A DNA stretch of 64,000 bases from Candidatus Nanoarchaeia archaeon (GCA_028718805.1 JAQUKY010000004.1:1-64000); one strand, 5' to 3'; positions 1-8,440 are shown, counted from the stretch's first letter. The notes: a model not told the origin generated them from the sequence alone. Made by a program: numbers and translations.

Positions 1-124
1 TTTCTCTCTTATCGCCCTCCTTTACGATCCATTTGATTTTCTTCTGATTTAGTTTTTTCATAAGTTCTACAGATTTCTTAGAACTTATCTGTGTTACCGA
101 GAGGACATTATTTCTGGATAACAC
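1..124 (-). CDS. Partial hypothetical protein (5' end only)
   Basis: An open frame runs leftward off the window edge from a possible GTG start at 124. The readable part is about 41 residues and ends in a lysine-rich stretch (LNQKKIKWIVKEGDKRE). A TATA-like box at 148-155 lies about 26 bases upstream, which fits a leaderless GTG start. I do not recognise the family. Confidence is low because no ATG is available near the start and the C-terminus is outside the window. Confidence 0.35.
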   Translation of the reverse strand, partial: MLSRNNVLSVTQISSKKSVELMKKLNQKKIKWIVKEGDKRE

Positions 125-147
125 ACAAGTGTTGCGTGAAAACAACA

Positions 148-155
148 TTTATAAA
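148..155. promoter_or_regulatory. TATA-like box, possibly bidirectional
   Basis: TTTATAAA is almost self-complementary. It sits about 26 bases before the ATG of the transporter at 177 (plus strand) and about 26 bases before the GTG at 124 (minus strand). One TATA element could therefore drive two leaderless divergent transcripts. Confidence 0.5.
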
Positions 156-176
156 GAATTCTCCATTATTTTTTGT

Positions 177-1232
177 ATGCTAACTGAAAAGATATTTAAG
201 GATTGGGTTACCTTTGGGGTAATTGTTGGTTTGTTTGTTTTAACCCTTTTTGTTTTAAAACCAGTTATTTTTTCAGTCATTTGGGGTGCTTTACTGGCTT
301 ATATATTCTACCCAGTTTATAAATGGGTCTTAAAAATAATTAAAAATGAAAACATATCCGCCTTTTCAGTATGCTTTATCTTATTCTTGATAATCCTAAT
401 ACCCATAGTATTAATTATAAACTCTTTGATAGACCAAGTTATAGAACTTTATTTAGTTCTCCAAAACATAAATCTCCTTAATATTTTTGAAAAAGCTATA
501 CCTTCAATATTTTCCTCTGAATTATCACAAACATTATTGTCTTCTATAAACTCTTTAATCCCAAAAATCCTTTCCTATTTTATAACTAAATTCAGCGATT
601 TTGTTTTAAATCTCCCATTAATCCTTCTACAATTATTTGTGGTTATATTTGTTTTCTTTTTTGGGTTAAAAGACGGCAAAAAAGCAGTTGAATATATCCA
701 ATCTTCATCTCCATTTACAAGAGAAATATCCAACAAATTTTTTAAGCAGTTTAAGGATATTACAAATTCAGTATTAATCGGGCAGGTTGTTGTGGGAATT
801 TTGCAGGGTATAGCCGCAGGAGTAGGATATTATCTTTTTGGAGTTCCTAATGTAATGCTTTTAACTTTATTAACTGTTTTAGTTAGTATAATTCCTTTAA
901 TAGGCCCATGGCTTGTTTGGGTTCCTGCGGATCTTTATTTGTTTTCCTCAGGAGAAACCGGTGCTGGTATAGGTCTGCTAATCTACGGAACTCTTTTTGT
1001 TTCTTTATTGGACAATCTTCTTAGGCCATTAATTGTTTCAAAGAGAACAGAAATAAATTCAGCAATTGTAGTTGTGGGTATGATAGGGGGATTGTTAATG
1101 TTTGGAATTTTGGGGATTATAATTGGACCTTTAATTTTGGGCTATATCCTTTTGATTATAGATCTTTATAAGGAAAAGAAGTTAGTAGAAAGTCCATTTT
1201 TAAAAGAGGTAAAAGAAGAAAAACCTGTTTAA
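177..1232 (+). CDS. AI-2E/PerM family membrane transporter
   Basis: The protein has about 351 residues with many hydrophobic segments: an N-terminal pair, a long polar loop, then closely spaced C-terminal helices. The C-terminal part carries the family-typical pattern LVSIIPLIGPWLVWVP and a DNLLRPLIV stretch. The family (UPF0118, AI-2E/PerM) exports small molecules in some bacteria; the substrate in archaea is unknown. I chose the ATG at 177 over the upstream ATA/TTG-type starts because the TATA box at 148-155 would place transcription start almost on it. AMP phosphorylase follows 25 bases downstream on the same strand and may be co-transcribed. Confidence 0.85.
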   Translation: MLTEKIFKDWVTFGVIVGLFVLTLFVLKPVIFSVIWGALLAYIFYPVYKWVLKIIKNENISAFSVCFILFLIILIPIVLIINSLIDQVIELYLVLQNINLLNIFEKAIPSIFSSELSQTLLSSINSLIPKILSYFITKFSDFVLNLPLILLQLFVVIFVFFFGLKDGKKAVEYIQSSSPFTREISNKFFKQFKDITNSVLIGQVVVGILQGIAAGVGYYLFGVPNVMLLTLLTVLVSIIPLIGPWLVWVPADLYLFSSGETGAGIGLLIYGTLFVSLLDNLLRPLIVSKRTEINSAIVVVGMIGGLLMFGILGIIIGPLILGYILLIIDLYKEKKLVESPFLKEVKEEKPV

Positions 1233-1257
1233 TGGCAAATCAAGGTAAAAGAGGCAG

Positions 1258-2727
1258 ATGAAACTTAAGGTAAAAATATTAAAATTTTTAGCAGGAAAAC
1301 CTGTTTGCATGATTAACAATAAAACCGCAGAGGAGATGGGCATTTATATAGACAACAGGGTTTCTATAAGGAAAAATAAGAAAAAACTCATTTCTATTAT
1401 AGATTTTTCAGAAGTATTAAATAAAAACGAAATTGCAGTCTCTAATGAGATTGTTAAGAACCTAAGATTAAAGACCGGAGAAGAAGTTGATGTTGAAGTT
1501 GCTGAAATGCCTGGCAGTGTTGATTTAATAAAAAAGAAATTAAGAGGTCAAGAATTAACAAAAGAAGAGGTAAGAGAAATTATTAAAGATATAGCAGGAA
1601 ATGAGCTTACAGAAGCAGAAATTGCTTTTTTTATTTCAGCAATTTATGAGAGAGACATGTCTCTGAGGGAAACTAAGGATTTGATTTCTGCTATGATAGA
1701 ATCAGGAAGTAAATTAAGGTTGAGGGGGAAGGTGGCAGATAAGCACAGCATAGGAGGGGTTGCAGGAAATAGGACGACCCCGATTGTTATCTCAATATGC
1801 ACTACAACCGGTCTGGTTATGCCTAAAACTTCTTCAAGGGCAATTACCTCTGCAGCAGGAACAGCAGACACAATAGAAACCCTGGCAAAAGTGGATTTTT
1901 CAGTGCGTGAGATTAAGCAAATTCTTAAAAAAACGAAAGCATGTTTTGTTTGGGGAGGAACTTTGGGGCTTGCCCCTGCAGATGATAAGATAATAAAAGT
2001 GGGCAGGGTGATAAAAATTGACCCGACAGCCCAACTTTTAGCAAGTATATTGTCTAAGAAAATTTCTGTTGACAGCAAATATGTTTTAATTGACATCCCC
2101 TTTGGAAAATCTGCAAAAGTCAGCAAAAGGCAGGCAGAAAAGCTGAAAGCAAAGTTTTTGAGTTTAGGAAAAAAATTTGATATTAAGCTTGAAGTTGTGA
2201 TGACTGATGGAAGTCATCCAATAGGAGATGGTGTTGGGCCTATCTTAGAAATGAGGGATGTTATAAAAGTTCTAAAGAGAGATAAGGATGCCCCGAAAGA
2301 CCTTGAAGAAAAATCAATTATGTTATCTGGAAAAATTTTGGAAATGACAGAGAAAGCAAAGCCAGGCAAGGGGCATGAACTTGCAAAACAAATTTTAGAT
2401 TCAGGAAAAGCCTGGATAAAATTTCAGGAGATTATAAAAGCCCAGCAGGGGAAAATAAAGAGATTAAATCCTGGTAAATACAAGTATACTGTAAGGGCTC
2501 ATAAAAATGGAAAAATTAGCCATATAAGTAATAATTTAATAAATAATTTAGCAAGAGCTGCTGGCTGCCCGGAAGATAAAGCTGCTGGGATTTATTTTTA
2601 TAAAAAATTAGATAATGTAAAAAAGGGAGAAAAAATATTTACTCTTTTTGCAACTTCTGAGGAAAAATTAGAATATGCTAAAAAATTCTATAATCAAAAT
2701 AAAAAAGAGATAATTGTGTTCTCCTAA
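1258..2727 (+). CDS. deoA: AMP phosphorylase (archaeal thymidine phosphorylase family)
   Basis: This 489-residue protein matches archaeal AMP phosphorylase in length and layout. It has an N-terminal beta-rich extension of about 80 residues, then the nucleoside phosphorylase fold. The substrate-binding region KHSIGGVAGNRTTP lies near residues 161-174, followed by KTSSRAITSAAGTADT. The known reaction is AMP plus phosphate to adenine plus ribose-1,5-bisphosphate. In archaea that product feeds an isomerase and form III RuBisCO; neither of those genes is in this window. Adenosine deaminase at 5.3-6.3 kb also points to nucleoside salvage. Confidence in the family is high. AMP specificity is inferred from the archaeal context and the N-terminal domain. 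Confidence 0.93.
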   Translation: MKLKVKILKFLAGKPVCMINNKTAEEMGIYIDNRVSIRKNKKKLISIIDFSEVLNKNEIAVSNEIVKNLRLKTGEEVDVEVAEMPGSVDLIKKKLRGQELTKEEVREIIKDIAGNELTEAEIAFFISAIYERDMSLRETKDLISAMIESGSKLRLRGKVADKHSIGGVAGNRTTPIVISICTTTGLVMPKTSSRAITSAAGTADTIETLAKVDFSVREIKQILKKTKACFVWGGTLGLAPADDKIIKVGRVIKIDPTAQLLASILSKKISVDSKYVLIDIPFGKSAKVSKRQAEKLKAKFLSLGKKFDIKLEVVMTDGSHPIGDGVGPILEMRDVIKVLKRDKDAPKDLEEKSIMLSGKILEMTEKAKPGKGHELAKQILDSGKAWIKFQEIIKAQQGKIKRLNPGKYKYTVRAHKNGKISHISNNLINNLARAAGCPEDKAAGIYFYKKLDNVKKGEKIFTLFATSEEKLEYAKKFYNQNKKEIIVFS

Positions 2728-2786
2728 AGATAACATTTATAAATTTATTTGGATAATATATATTATAAAAAACAAGAAGAGGAAAA

Positions 2787-3119
2787 ATGAAATTCAAAAA
2801 TCAGTTTTTAACAACAATTATCATTTTTATAGGTCTTTTACTTTTTGGTTCATATATTTTTCATCATATAGAAGGATGGCGCTATTTGGATGCTCTATAT
2901 TTTACAGTAGAAACATCAACTACAATTGGTTTTGGTGATTTTGTTCCCAAAACAGATGCTGGAAAAATCTTCACTATGTTTTACGCTTTTTTTGGGATAT
3001 CACTGGCTTTTTACTTTATTACCCTTATGGGAAGATATATTTTAAGCAGGCAGATAAAAGAAAAATTAGCAGCTAAAGGAAGAGTAATGAAAAATAGAGG
3101 CATAAAAGTAATTAAATAA
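2787..3119 (+). CDS. Two-helix potassium channel
   Basis: A 110-residue membrane protein with two hydrophobic helices (about residues 8-24 and 66-90) around a pore loop. The loop holds the selectivity filter TIGFGD at residues 46-51. This is the minimal 2TM architecture of a tetrameric K+ channel pore. A purine-rich ribosome-binding stretch (AGAAGAGG) precedes the ATG. There is no attached RCK or TrkA domain, but the CBS-domain gene 15 bases downstream on the same strand could supply a ligand-binding regulatory partner; that pairing is inference from proximity. Confidence 0.88.
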   Translation: MKFKNQFLTTIIIFIGLLLFGSYIFHHIEGWRYLDALYFTVETSTTIGFGDFVPKTDAGKIFTMFYAFFGISLAFYFITLMGRYILSRQIKEKLAAKGRVMKNRGIKVIK

Positions 3120-3134
3120 TTAAAAAATCATAAG

Positions 3135-3518
3135 ATGTTGGTAAAAGAAATTATGAATGAGGTTTGTGTTGTTACTTCTGATATCACTCTTAAAAAAGCA
3201 GCAGCATTAATGTTAAAGCATAATATAGGAAGTTTAGTTGTTCTCAAAGAAAATAAATTAAGTGGAATTGTAACAGAGAGAGATGTAATAAAAAATCTTG
3301 GGAACCTAGATAAAAGCATATTTAAAATAATGACTCCTAAAGTCATAACTATCTCTCAAAATGCATCTTTGGAAGCAGCAGCAGGGATAATGAAAAAATA
3401 CAAAATAAAAAGGGTTGTTGTAACTGGTAAAAAAAGAGATATCCCCTCAGGAATAATAACTGTTACTGATATAATAGCAAATTCTGATCTTCTTAATGAA
3501 GATGGAATTCTAATTTAG
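3135..3518 (+). CDS. CBS-pair domain protein
   Basis: 127 residues made almost entirely of two CBS motifs. Each has the pattern of a met-containing first strand, an alternation of A-A-x-x-M helices and a G-I-V/I-T-x-x-D loop (SGIVTERD near residue 47; SGIITVTD near residue 110). CBS pairs bind adenine nucleotides or related ligands and regulate partner proteins. The gene follows the K+ channel by 15 bases, so it may sense nucleotides for the channel (inference). Confidence 0.9.
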   Translation: MLVKEIMNEVCVVTSDITLKKAAALMLKHNIGSLVVLKENKLSGIVTERDVIKNLGNLDKSIFKIMTPKVITISQNASLEAAAGIMKKYKIKRVVVTGKKRDIPSGIITVTDIIANSDLLNEDGILI

Positions 3519-3527
3519 TCTTTTAGG

Positions 3528-3926
3528 CTATTTAATAGATAATTTTTCTTCTTCAAAAACTTCTTCAATAGAATTAACCCTAGTTATTGAATGGTGAAAA
3601 TGCATAAGGGAGCGGGAGTTGTATTCCCCCAAAATATAAATCTTAGGCTTTTTATGGTTAAGGAAATTATTAATTGCAATTCCTAGTTCAATAAACATAT
3701 CTGTACCGCCAGAATCACTAAATAACACGAAGATGTCTGATGAAGATATTGCATGGGGTATTTTTCCTGAAATTTTAATGCTCTTATCCTTATTCTCAGA
3801 ATAGGGATGTAGACTCTCTAATCCTGTCCAATTGTAACTTATCTCCTGCCCATGTTCTTCTAGTGACTTGATTATTCTTTTTACCTCTTCTTTTCTGCTT
3901 TGTCTTGAAGCTAAGTACCATTTCAT
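3528..3926 (-). CDS. Nucleoside 2-deoxyribosyltransferase-like protein
   Basis: 132 residues with the overall pattern of the nucleoside 2-deoxyribosyltransferase/TIR-like fold: an N-terminal strand followed by an arginine-rich turn (YLASRQSRKEE), then SSDIFVLFSD, then a glutamate in a glycine-containing helix (DMFIELGIAI), and a late beta strand (KPKIYILGEYN). In the family that glutamate is the nucleophile. The substrate cannot be told from sequence, and such small proteins may also act on nucleotides in signalling. The gene is convergent with the CBS gene. Confidence 0.6.
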   Translation of the reverse strand: MKWYLASRQSRKEEVKRIIKSLEEHGQEISYNWTGLESLHPYSENKDKSIKISGKIPHAISSSDIFVLFSDSGGTDMFIELGIAINNFLNHKKPKIYILGEYNSRSLMHFHHSITRVNSIEEVFEEEKLSIK

Positions 3927-4039
3927 AAGCTTACATTAGAAATAAAATTTAAAAGATTATGTGTGATAGTAACAGTTGTTAGATAAATATATCAAATCAT
4001 CTCAAATATATTTTTAAACTTATAACCTTTATCCTTTCT

Positions 4040-4339
4040 ATGTATCAACCAAAGGACCATATACAGCAATTGGCAGATTATATAAGGAGAAATTTATCAA
4101 AGGGATATACTATGGATGCCCTTAGATTTTCTTTAATGAAGCAGGGATATTCAAGAATTTCTGTTGAAAAGGCAATTGAGCTGGCTAATGAACAATTAGC
4201 AGCTTCTGCCCCTGAGATGAAAGAAAAACCCAAGATAACATACACTTTGTTGGATGAAAATGGAAACCCAATAAATAATGTTGAATTTGCAAAAGAAAAA
4301 AAAGGTTTTTGGCAGAAGATTAAAGGGCGGTTTAGTTAA
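4040..4339 (+). CDS. Conserved small soluble hypothetical protein
   Basis: 99 residues. The first 50 form an amphipathic helical region with a UBA-like rhythm (ADYIRRNLSKGYTMDALRF, QGYSRISVEKAIELA). A polar linker and a lysine-rich tail follow. The AT-rich box TTTTTAAACTT about 26 bases upstream suggests a leaderless transcript starting at the ATG. The stop codon overlaps the end of the convergent lipoprotein gene by four bases. I do not recognise a function. Confidence 0.65.
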   Translation: MYQPKDHIQQLADYIRRNLSKGYTMDALRFSLMKQGYSRISVEKAIELANEQLAASAPEMKEKPKITYTLLDENGNPINNVEFAKEKKGFWQKIKGRFS

Positions 4340-5274
4340 TCAAGACCATAAGGAGTTATTTCAATAAGAGAAAATTTATTCTCAGGATTTTTTAAATTCC
4401 ATTCTCCGATATTATCTTTTATGGAATCTCTATTATCGTAGCTTCCACTACAACTGCCCTTTCCTCCAAATGCGTGTCTTCCACCATAAACTACAACAAT
4501 TAAAGGATTTTTTTGTTCACCAGCTGTTTTTAAAAAATAATCTTCTCTGTCCTCTAAAATACAATTAGCTAATTTTTCTTTTTCAAAAAACTTTCTGTAA
4601 AAACCAAAACCCTTTGTTTTTTTATCCATAGCATCTGCTTTTTTTAGAAGATCATAATTTTCAGCGGCAAGTATTTTAATTTTGCCCTCTGAAGCCAACC
4701 TATTAATAGCATTGTATTTCATCTTTTCCTCAAACTCCAGATAACCTTCATAAAAAACAAGATTTTCTTTTTTTATTTCATTTAGATCAAAAATTTTAGA
4801 AGGAGCATCCTTGATAAAATTAGGGTCTATTTCTGTATTATTTAATCTGTAATGAATTTTCGCATATAAATTCTCTCCATTTTGGAAAAAAATAGGTAAT
4901 CCTTCGTCATAAATCTCCTTTACTCCCTGATTTTTAATCATTGAAGAGAGAATATCATAGATATTATTTTGGACTTTTTCAATCCATTCAAGATGTTCTT
5001 TTTTAGTATATTTTGGATTTCCATTTAAATGTGCCTGCCTTACATGCACAAAGCAGTATTTTGCATCTGGTATTAGATATTTATCCACAGATTCAGCCCC
5101 GGGAATTGTGTTCGGGAAATCTAAGAGCAATTTATTGGCTCCAACAGCCTCCTCAAGGCTAAAAGATATTGGAATAACAATATTATCTCTTTTAATCATT
5201 TGACTATCAGATTGGGTTGATCTGCAACCTATTAAGCTCAATCCGCATAAAATTAATGGAAGGTATTTTTTCAT
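4336..5274 (-). CDS. Putative lipoprotein of unknown function
   Basis: 312 residues. The N-terminus is a signal peptide ending in a lipobox (LSLIGC), so the mature protein is probably membrane-anchored through Cys17 and faces outside. The rest is soluble and helical. Near the C-terminus is a strand-turn VVVYGGRHAFGGKGSC, which loosely resembles the G-x-x-H strand seen in TraB/ChaN-like proteins; that similarity is weak. The start overlaps the adenosine deaminase stop by four bases (ATGA), so the two are translationally coupled. Confidence 0.6.
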   Translation of the reverse strand: MKKYLPLILCGLSLIGCRSTQSDSQMIKRDNIVIPISFSLEEAVGANKLLLDFPNTIPGAESVDKYLIPDAKYCFVHVRQAHLNGNPKYTKKEHLEWIEKVQNNIYDILSSMIKNQGVKEIYDEGLPIFFQNGENLYAKIHYRLNNTEIDPNFIKDAPSKIFDLNEIKKENLVFYEGYLEFEEKMKYNAINRLASEGKIKILAAENYDLLKKADAMDKKTKGFGFYRKFFEKEKLANCILEDREDYFLKTAGEQKNPLIVVVYGGRHAFGGKGSCSGSYDNRDSIKDNIGEWNLKNPENKFSLIEITPYGLD

Positions 5275-6308
5275 TTTAGTAATAAACCATATTTTTTATC
5301 AAACTCATCTAATATTTTTCTTCTGTCGCTATTATTCATAAAAGCTGCCTTGAATCCATTTTTGGCAAGAGAAAGTAGTTCAGGCTTGCCAAATCCAAGT
5401 TCATTTTGCAATAATAAATACTCTTTAGTGAGGTTAGTATCTGAAATAGTTCTATTATCGGTATTGATGCAAACCCTAAGACCTCTGTAAAAATAATCTC
5501 TTACAGGATGTGTTGAAATATCGCTTATAGAACCAGTATCAATATTACTTGTCGGACAGACTTCTAATCCAATCCTTACAGAGTCCATATATTTAATTAT
5601 TTTTGGATTTTCCCTTAGAGAAACTCCATGGCCAATCCTTTTAGCATGTAGGTGAATTAAAGCTTCTTTAATACTCTCTACGGTATCTTCTTCACCAGCA
5701 TGAATTGTTACCGGTAAAAAATTATTAAAGATAGGTTTAAAAATCTCTTTAAATTCTTTAGGGCTGTGTTTGTTTTCTTTTCCTGCTAAGTCAAAGCCAA
5801 CTACCCCCCTATCCTGGTAATTAATTGCGATTTCTACTGCTCTTTTTGTAGCCCTCATATTTGTTTTTATTCCGCAGATTATTAGTCCTGTATACATATT
5901 AAATTTAGTCTCTGCTTTTTTTAATCCATCTAATGCTCCTTCTACAATTTCATGAAGCTTTAATTTTTTAGAAGCATAGTTTGTAGGTCCAAATCTTAAT
6001 TCCATGACCTTTACATTTTCTTTTGCAGCATCAGTGCATATTTCATATGCTGCTCTCTGAAAATCTTCTGGTTTTCTTAAAACAGATTCACAGATTTTTA
6101 TTCCTTTAAGATAGGCTTGCAGCGATTTAGGTTCTTTATTCTTAAAAACAACTTGCTTTATCAGTTCTTCCTTATTCTTGGCAGGAATTCTGACATGATT
6201 ATTTGAAGCCAAGTCTAGGATTGTATCAAGCCTCATAGACCCGCCTAGATGGCAGTGTAATTCTGCCTTAGGCATTTCAATTAACCATTTAGGTATTTTA
6301 TTTTTCAT
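5271..6308 (-). CDS. add: Adenosine deaminase
   Basis: 345 residues with every core motif of the adenosine/AMP deaminase family. The HxH metal pair is at His18/His20 in AELHCHLGG. Next come HAGE with His203 and Glu206, RIGHGV with His227, CPTSN at 251-255, and the metal/catalytic aspartate Asp284 in NTDNR. The TDNR variant rather than TDDP is common in bacterial-type enzymes. The reaction is hydrolytic conversion of adenosine to inosine. The gene is coupled by a 4-base overlap to the lipoprotein gene. No signal peptide is visible, so it should be cytoplasmic. Confidence 0.93.
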   Translation of the reverse strand: MKNKIPKWLIEMPKAELHCHLGGSMRLDTILDLASNNHVRIPAKNKEELIKQVVFKNKEPKSLQAYLKGIKICESVLRKPEDFQRAAYEICTDAAKENVKVMELRFGPTNYASKKLKLHEIVEGALDGLKKAETKFNMYTGLIICGIKTNMRATKRAVEIAINYQDRGVVGFDLAGKENKHSPKEFKEIFKPIFNNFLPVTIHAGEEDTVESIKEALIHLHAKRIGHGVSLRENPKIIKYMDSVRIGLEVCPTSNIDTGSISDISTHPVRDYFYRGLRVCINTDNRTISDTNLTKEYLLLQNELGFGKPELLSLAKNGFKAAFMNNSDRRKILDEFDKKYGLLLK

Positions 6309-6335
6309 TTTGTTTATTCATTGAGTATATAATTT

Positions 6336-6662
6336 TCAAGATTTTCCAAATAAAGCTGCACTCACCTGAGGAGAAATTCCCATTTCTCTAAAAACTTCTG
6401 CATATTGCTTTTCAACTTCATTTAATCTTTCTCTTGCAGTATTTTCGTCAATATTCCCATCTACATAATTTTTAGCAACATCATAAACACTTGGGGGCAA
6501 TATCTTTGAAGAGTCTTGAATATCAAAATAAAGCATTTTTATCATATCTTTTTTACCTACTCTTCTTTCAAGTACGCCTATAGGCTGCATAACTAACTGC
6601 GCAGCTCTATCAAGTTCAGTTCCAGGCCCAAGTGTCTCAAATTGAGCCATTATTCTTTCCAA
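6336..6662 (-). CDS. Small conserved hypothetical protein, start uncertain
   Basis: About 104-121 residues, helical and acidic, with no recognised domain. The ATG at 6650 and a TTG at 6662 are both possible. The same frame stays open upstream as far as a stop near 6752 and reads like coding sequence (KIAITKEQAKSDLERI), with a TATA-like TTATAAAAA around 6731-6739. A non-standard start (for example ATT near 6701) on a short-leader transcript is therefore possible. The gene is 27 bases upstream of adenosine deaminase on the same strand. It is the last gene before the integrated element's left end. Confidence 0.5.
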   Translation of the reverse strand: MERIMAQFETLGPGTELDRAAQLVMQPIGVLERRVGKKDMIKMLYFDIQDSSKILPPSVYDVAKNYVDGNIDENTARERLNEVEKQYAEVFREMGISPQVSAALFGKS

Positions 6663-6860
6663 ATCTGATTTTGCTTGTTCTTTTGTTATTGCAATTTTAA
6701 TCCTATCAGAACTCTTTCCCCGCAGGGTAATTTTTATAAGAATAAGGTATTTTTAAGCTTTCCTAAAGGGAATATGCTGTTGCCCTCTCCGGTCAGCGGC
6801 TACGAATTTCGCAAAATATAATCTCACAACATTTCTAGAAGCCGGTTCGATTATGAAAAG

Positions 6861-6871
6861 CGCCGCTGCCC
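6861..6871. repeat. Candidate att site, left copy of the tRNA-Ser 3' end
   Basis: CGCCGCTGCCC is identical to 12788-12798. It sits in a GC-rich patch (about 6775-6900) that stands out from AT-rich surroundings. The patch also holds a 9-base partial copy (AACGCCGCT, 6890-6898). At 6842-6852 it has CCGGTTCGATT, which matches the tRNA T-arm on the opposite strand. No gene is seen between 6663 and 7005. Confidence 0.65.
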
Positions 6872-6969
6872 TGCGTATAGAAAAAATATAACGCCGCTCT
6901 TGTAGTTATTTAGACTCAAATAATTGCAATAATTTAAACTATTTAAATGTTATGATTTGTCTTCGACAA

Positions 6970-6990
6970 TTAGCGATTAGCCGTTAGCCG
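6970..6990. repeat. Three 7-base iteron-like repeats (first block)
   Basis: Three tandem copies of TTAGCSR (TTAGCGA, TTAGCCG, TTAGCCG) followed by AA. A second block of three lies at 7772-7792, so the pair brackets the gene at 7006-7722. Such blocks can be binding sites for a replication or regulatory protein. Confidence 0.6.
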
Positions 6991-7005
6991 AATATCATTT
7001 GTAAT

Positions 7006-7722
7006 TCAGTTCCTGTGCAAAGCAATTTTACCCATTTGTTGCTCAATAATGTTGACCTCTTTTTCAATGTCTTGATGAGGAATATTTTTTTCTATAATTA
7101 ATTGAGCATTATTATAAAGTTCATTAATCCTTTTTCTTTCTATTTCATTTAATTTAAATTCATTAGCATCAGCATTATAGATTGTTTCATAAAACGATTT
7201 TATTCCACTCTTAATTTCCCTTATAAATTTTTGGTGTTCTATTTGAATTTCAAAAGGAGTCTTATCTCTTTTTATAACTAATAAAGGCATTCTTAAATAA
7301 TAATTTGTTATTTCTCGATTTTTTTCAGTAGCATAATCTGTATACTTTGTTTCATAATCAATTGCATCAATAAGTCTAAGATAAAAAAATATTTTATCTT
7401 TTGGGTTCTTCCTGGGATAATCTATAATGGGGACTCCATCATCAGGGTTAGGAGTTTCTCTTTGAATTTTATCTATTGTAAACTTAAAATAAATATGTCC
7501 GTGTGGATTTTCTTCATTTTCATTCAACCTAATAAGACAAATAAAAGAATGTGGTTCTGATTCTTCAATTATTTTATTTATTCTTTCTAAATTTGTATCT
7601 GAGAGAGAGGTTTTGTCATAATAAATCCAAATTGGTTTTTTCCCTTTTTCTTCCCAAATATCTCTAGCATGAAATAGCATATCCCCATCTGAATTTAATA
7701 ATAGATGAATCGGTTTTTCCAT
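7006..7722 (-). CDS. Hypothetical soluble protein of integrated element 1
   Basis: 238 residues without signal peptide or membrane segments. The N-terminal 60 residues alternate strands and helices (IHLLLNSDGDMLFHARDIW, then KKPIWIYYD). The C-terminal third is a charged helical region with coiled-coil character. I recognise no motif. It is the only clearly soluble large protein of the element besides the recombinase. It is flanked on both sides by blocks of three 7-base repeats, so a role in replication or control of the element is conceivable, but that is inference from position only. Confidence 0.55.
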   Translation of the reverse strand: MEKPIHLLLNSDGDMLFHARDIWEEKGKKPIWIYYDKTSLSDTNLERINKIIEESEPHSFICLIRLNENEENPHGHIYFKFTIDKIQRETPNPDDGVPIIDYPRKNPKDKIFFYLRLIDAIDYETKYTDYATEKNREITNYYLRMPLLVIKRDKTPFEIQIEHQKFIREIKSGIKSFYETIYNADANEFKLNEIERKRINELYNNAQLIIEKNIPHQDIEKEVNIIEQQMGKIALHRN

Positions 7723-7771
7723 AATCTAAGCCTCTAATAGATTAAGGATTAAGGGGATTTAAAATTATCTG

Positions 7772-7792
7772 TTAGCCGTTAGCGGTTAGCCG
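7772..7792. repeat. Three 7-base iteron-like repeats (second block)
   Basis: TTAGCCG, TTAGCGG and TTAGCCG in tandem, followed by AA as in the block at 6970-6990. The block lies about 50 bases upstream of the start of the gene at 7006-7722, where an operator or origin would be expected. Confidence 0.6.
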
Positions 7793-7808
7793 AAAGAATT
7801 AATCTTCT

Positions 7809-7847
7809 TCCACCACTAGCACACCACCCCACCACCCACCACCACCT
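7809..7847. other. C/A-rich tract, G-rich on the minus strand
   Basis: A run of CCACC-type units about 39 bases long. Read on the minus strand it has at least five short G-runs separated by T, a pattern able to form a G-quadruplex. It lies in the 196-base gap between two element genes, next to the second 7-base repeat block. Confidence 0.5.
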
Positions 7848-7918
7848 TCACCGTGCTCATGCGTTTTAGGACATTTTTATTTTAACAAGTTTTGTGTTAA
7901 AAAAATGAATATCTATAC

Positions 7919-8320
7919 CTAAAAATTCTCTAACAAAATTCTCATATTTTGTATTGATTCTTCACTTGATTTGTTAAGTAAATTCATGTATTTCTTAAAT
8001 AAATAAACAAAACATAAAAGAAGAGTTATTGATGGTAAAACTCCCAAGATAGATATCTCTTTATCTAAAGAACCTATAATCAAACCGAATGCAAAAGTAA
8101 TAAAAGGAGTTAGTCCAAAAACCAATTTAAATGACTGGTCATATTGATAAATTTTAAATTTTATAAAGTTCTCTTTTTCTCCCTTCCATTTTTTAAATTC
8201 ATTGATAATATCTTCATTAGTTTCTTTTTTATAAATTATCTTAACCCAAATTAATACTCCTAATACAATTATTACTGAAATTAATATCTGATTTAATAAT
8301 TCAAGCATTATTATATTCAT
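7919..8320 (-). CDS. Small membrane protein of integrated element 1
   Basis: 133 residues with three probable membrane helices: one at the N-terminus (about 8-26) and two near the C-terminal half (about 68-84 and 90-108). A charged cytoplasmic loop separates them (NEFKKWKGEKENFIKF). An internal Met at residue 5 is an alternative start (8308). No family is recognised. It belongs to a run of four membrane-protein genes on the same strand. Confidence 0.6.
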   Translation of the reverse strand: MNIIMLELLNQILISVIIVLGVLIWVKIIYKKETNEDIINEFKKWKGEKENFIKFKIYQYDQSFKLVFGLTPFITFAFGLIIGSLDKEISILGVLPSITLLLCFVYLFKKYMNLLNKSSEESIQNMRILLENF

Positions 8321-8440
8321 TATATTCTCTTAGAATTAGGTCTAAGGTGCCTATCACCTCAAGAGGAGTATTAAAAAAGGATTTAAATAACTTTTTAATA
8401 TATCTTTTAGACTAAATTTCTTTTGAAACGCTGTTTTATT

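Noticed and set aside
1644..2126. Long minus-strand open frame inside AMP phosphorylase
   Set aside because: Shadow of the plus-strand gene, which has clear family motifs throughout.
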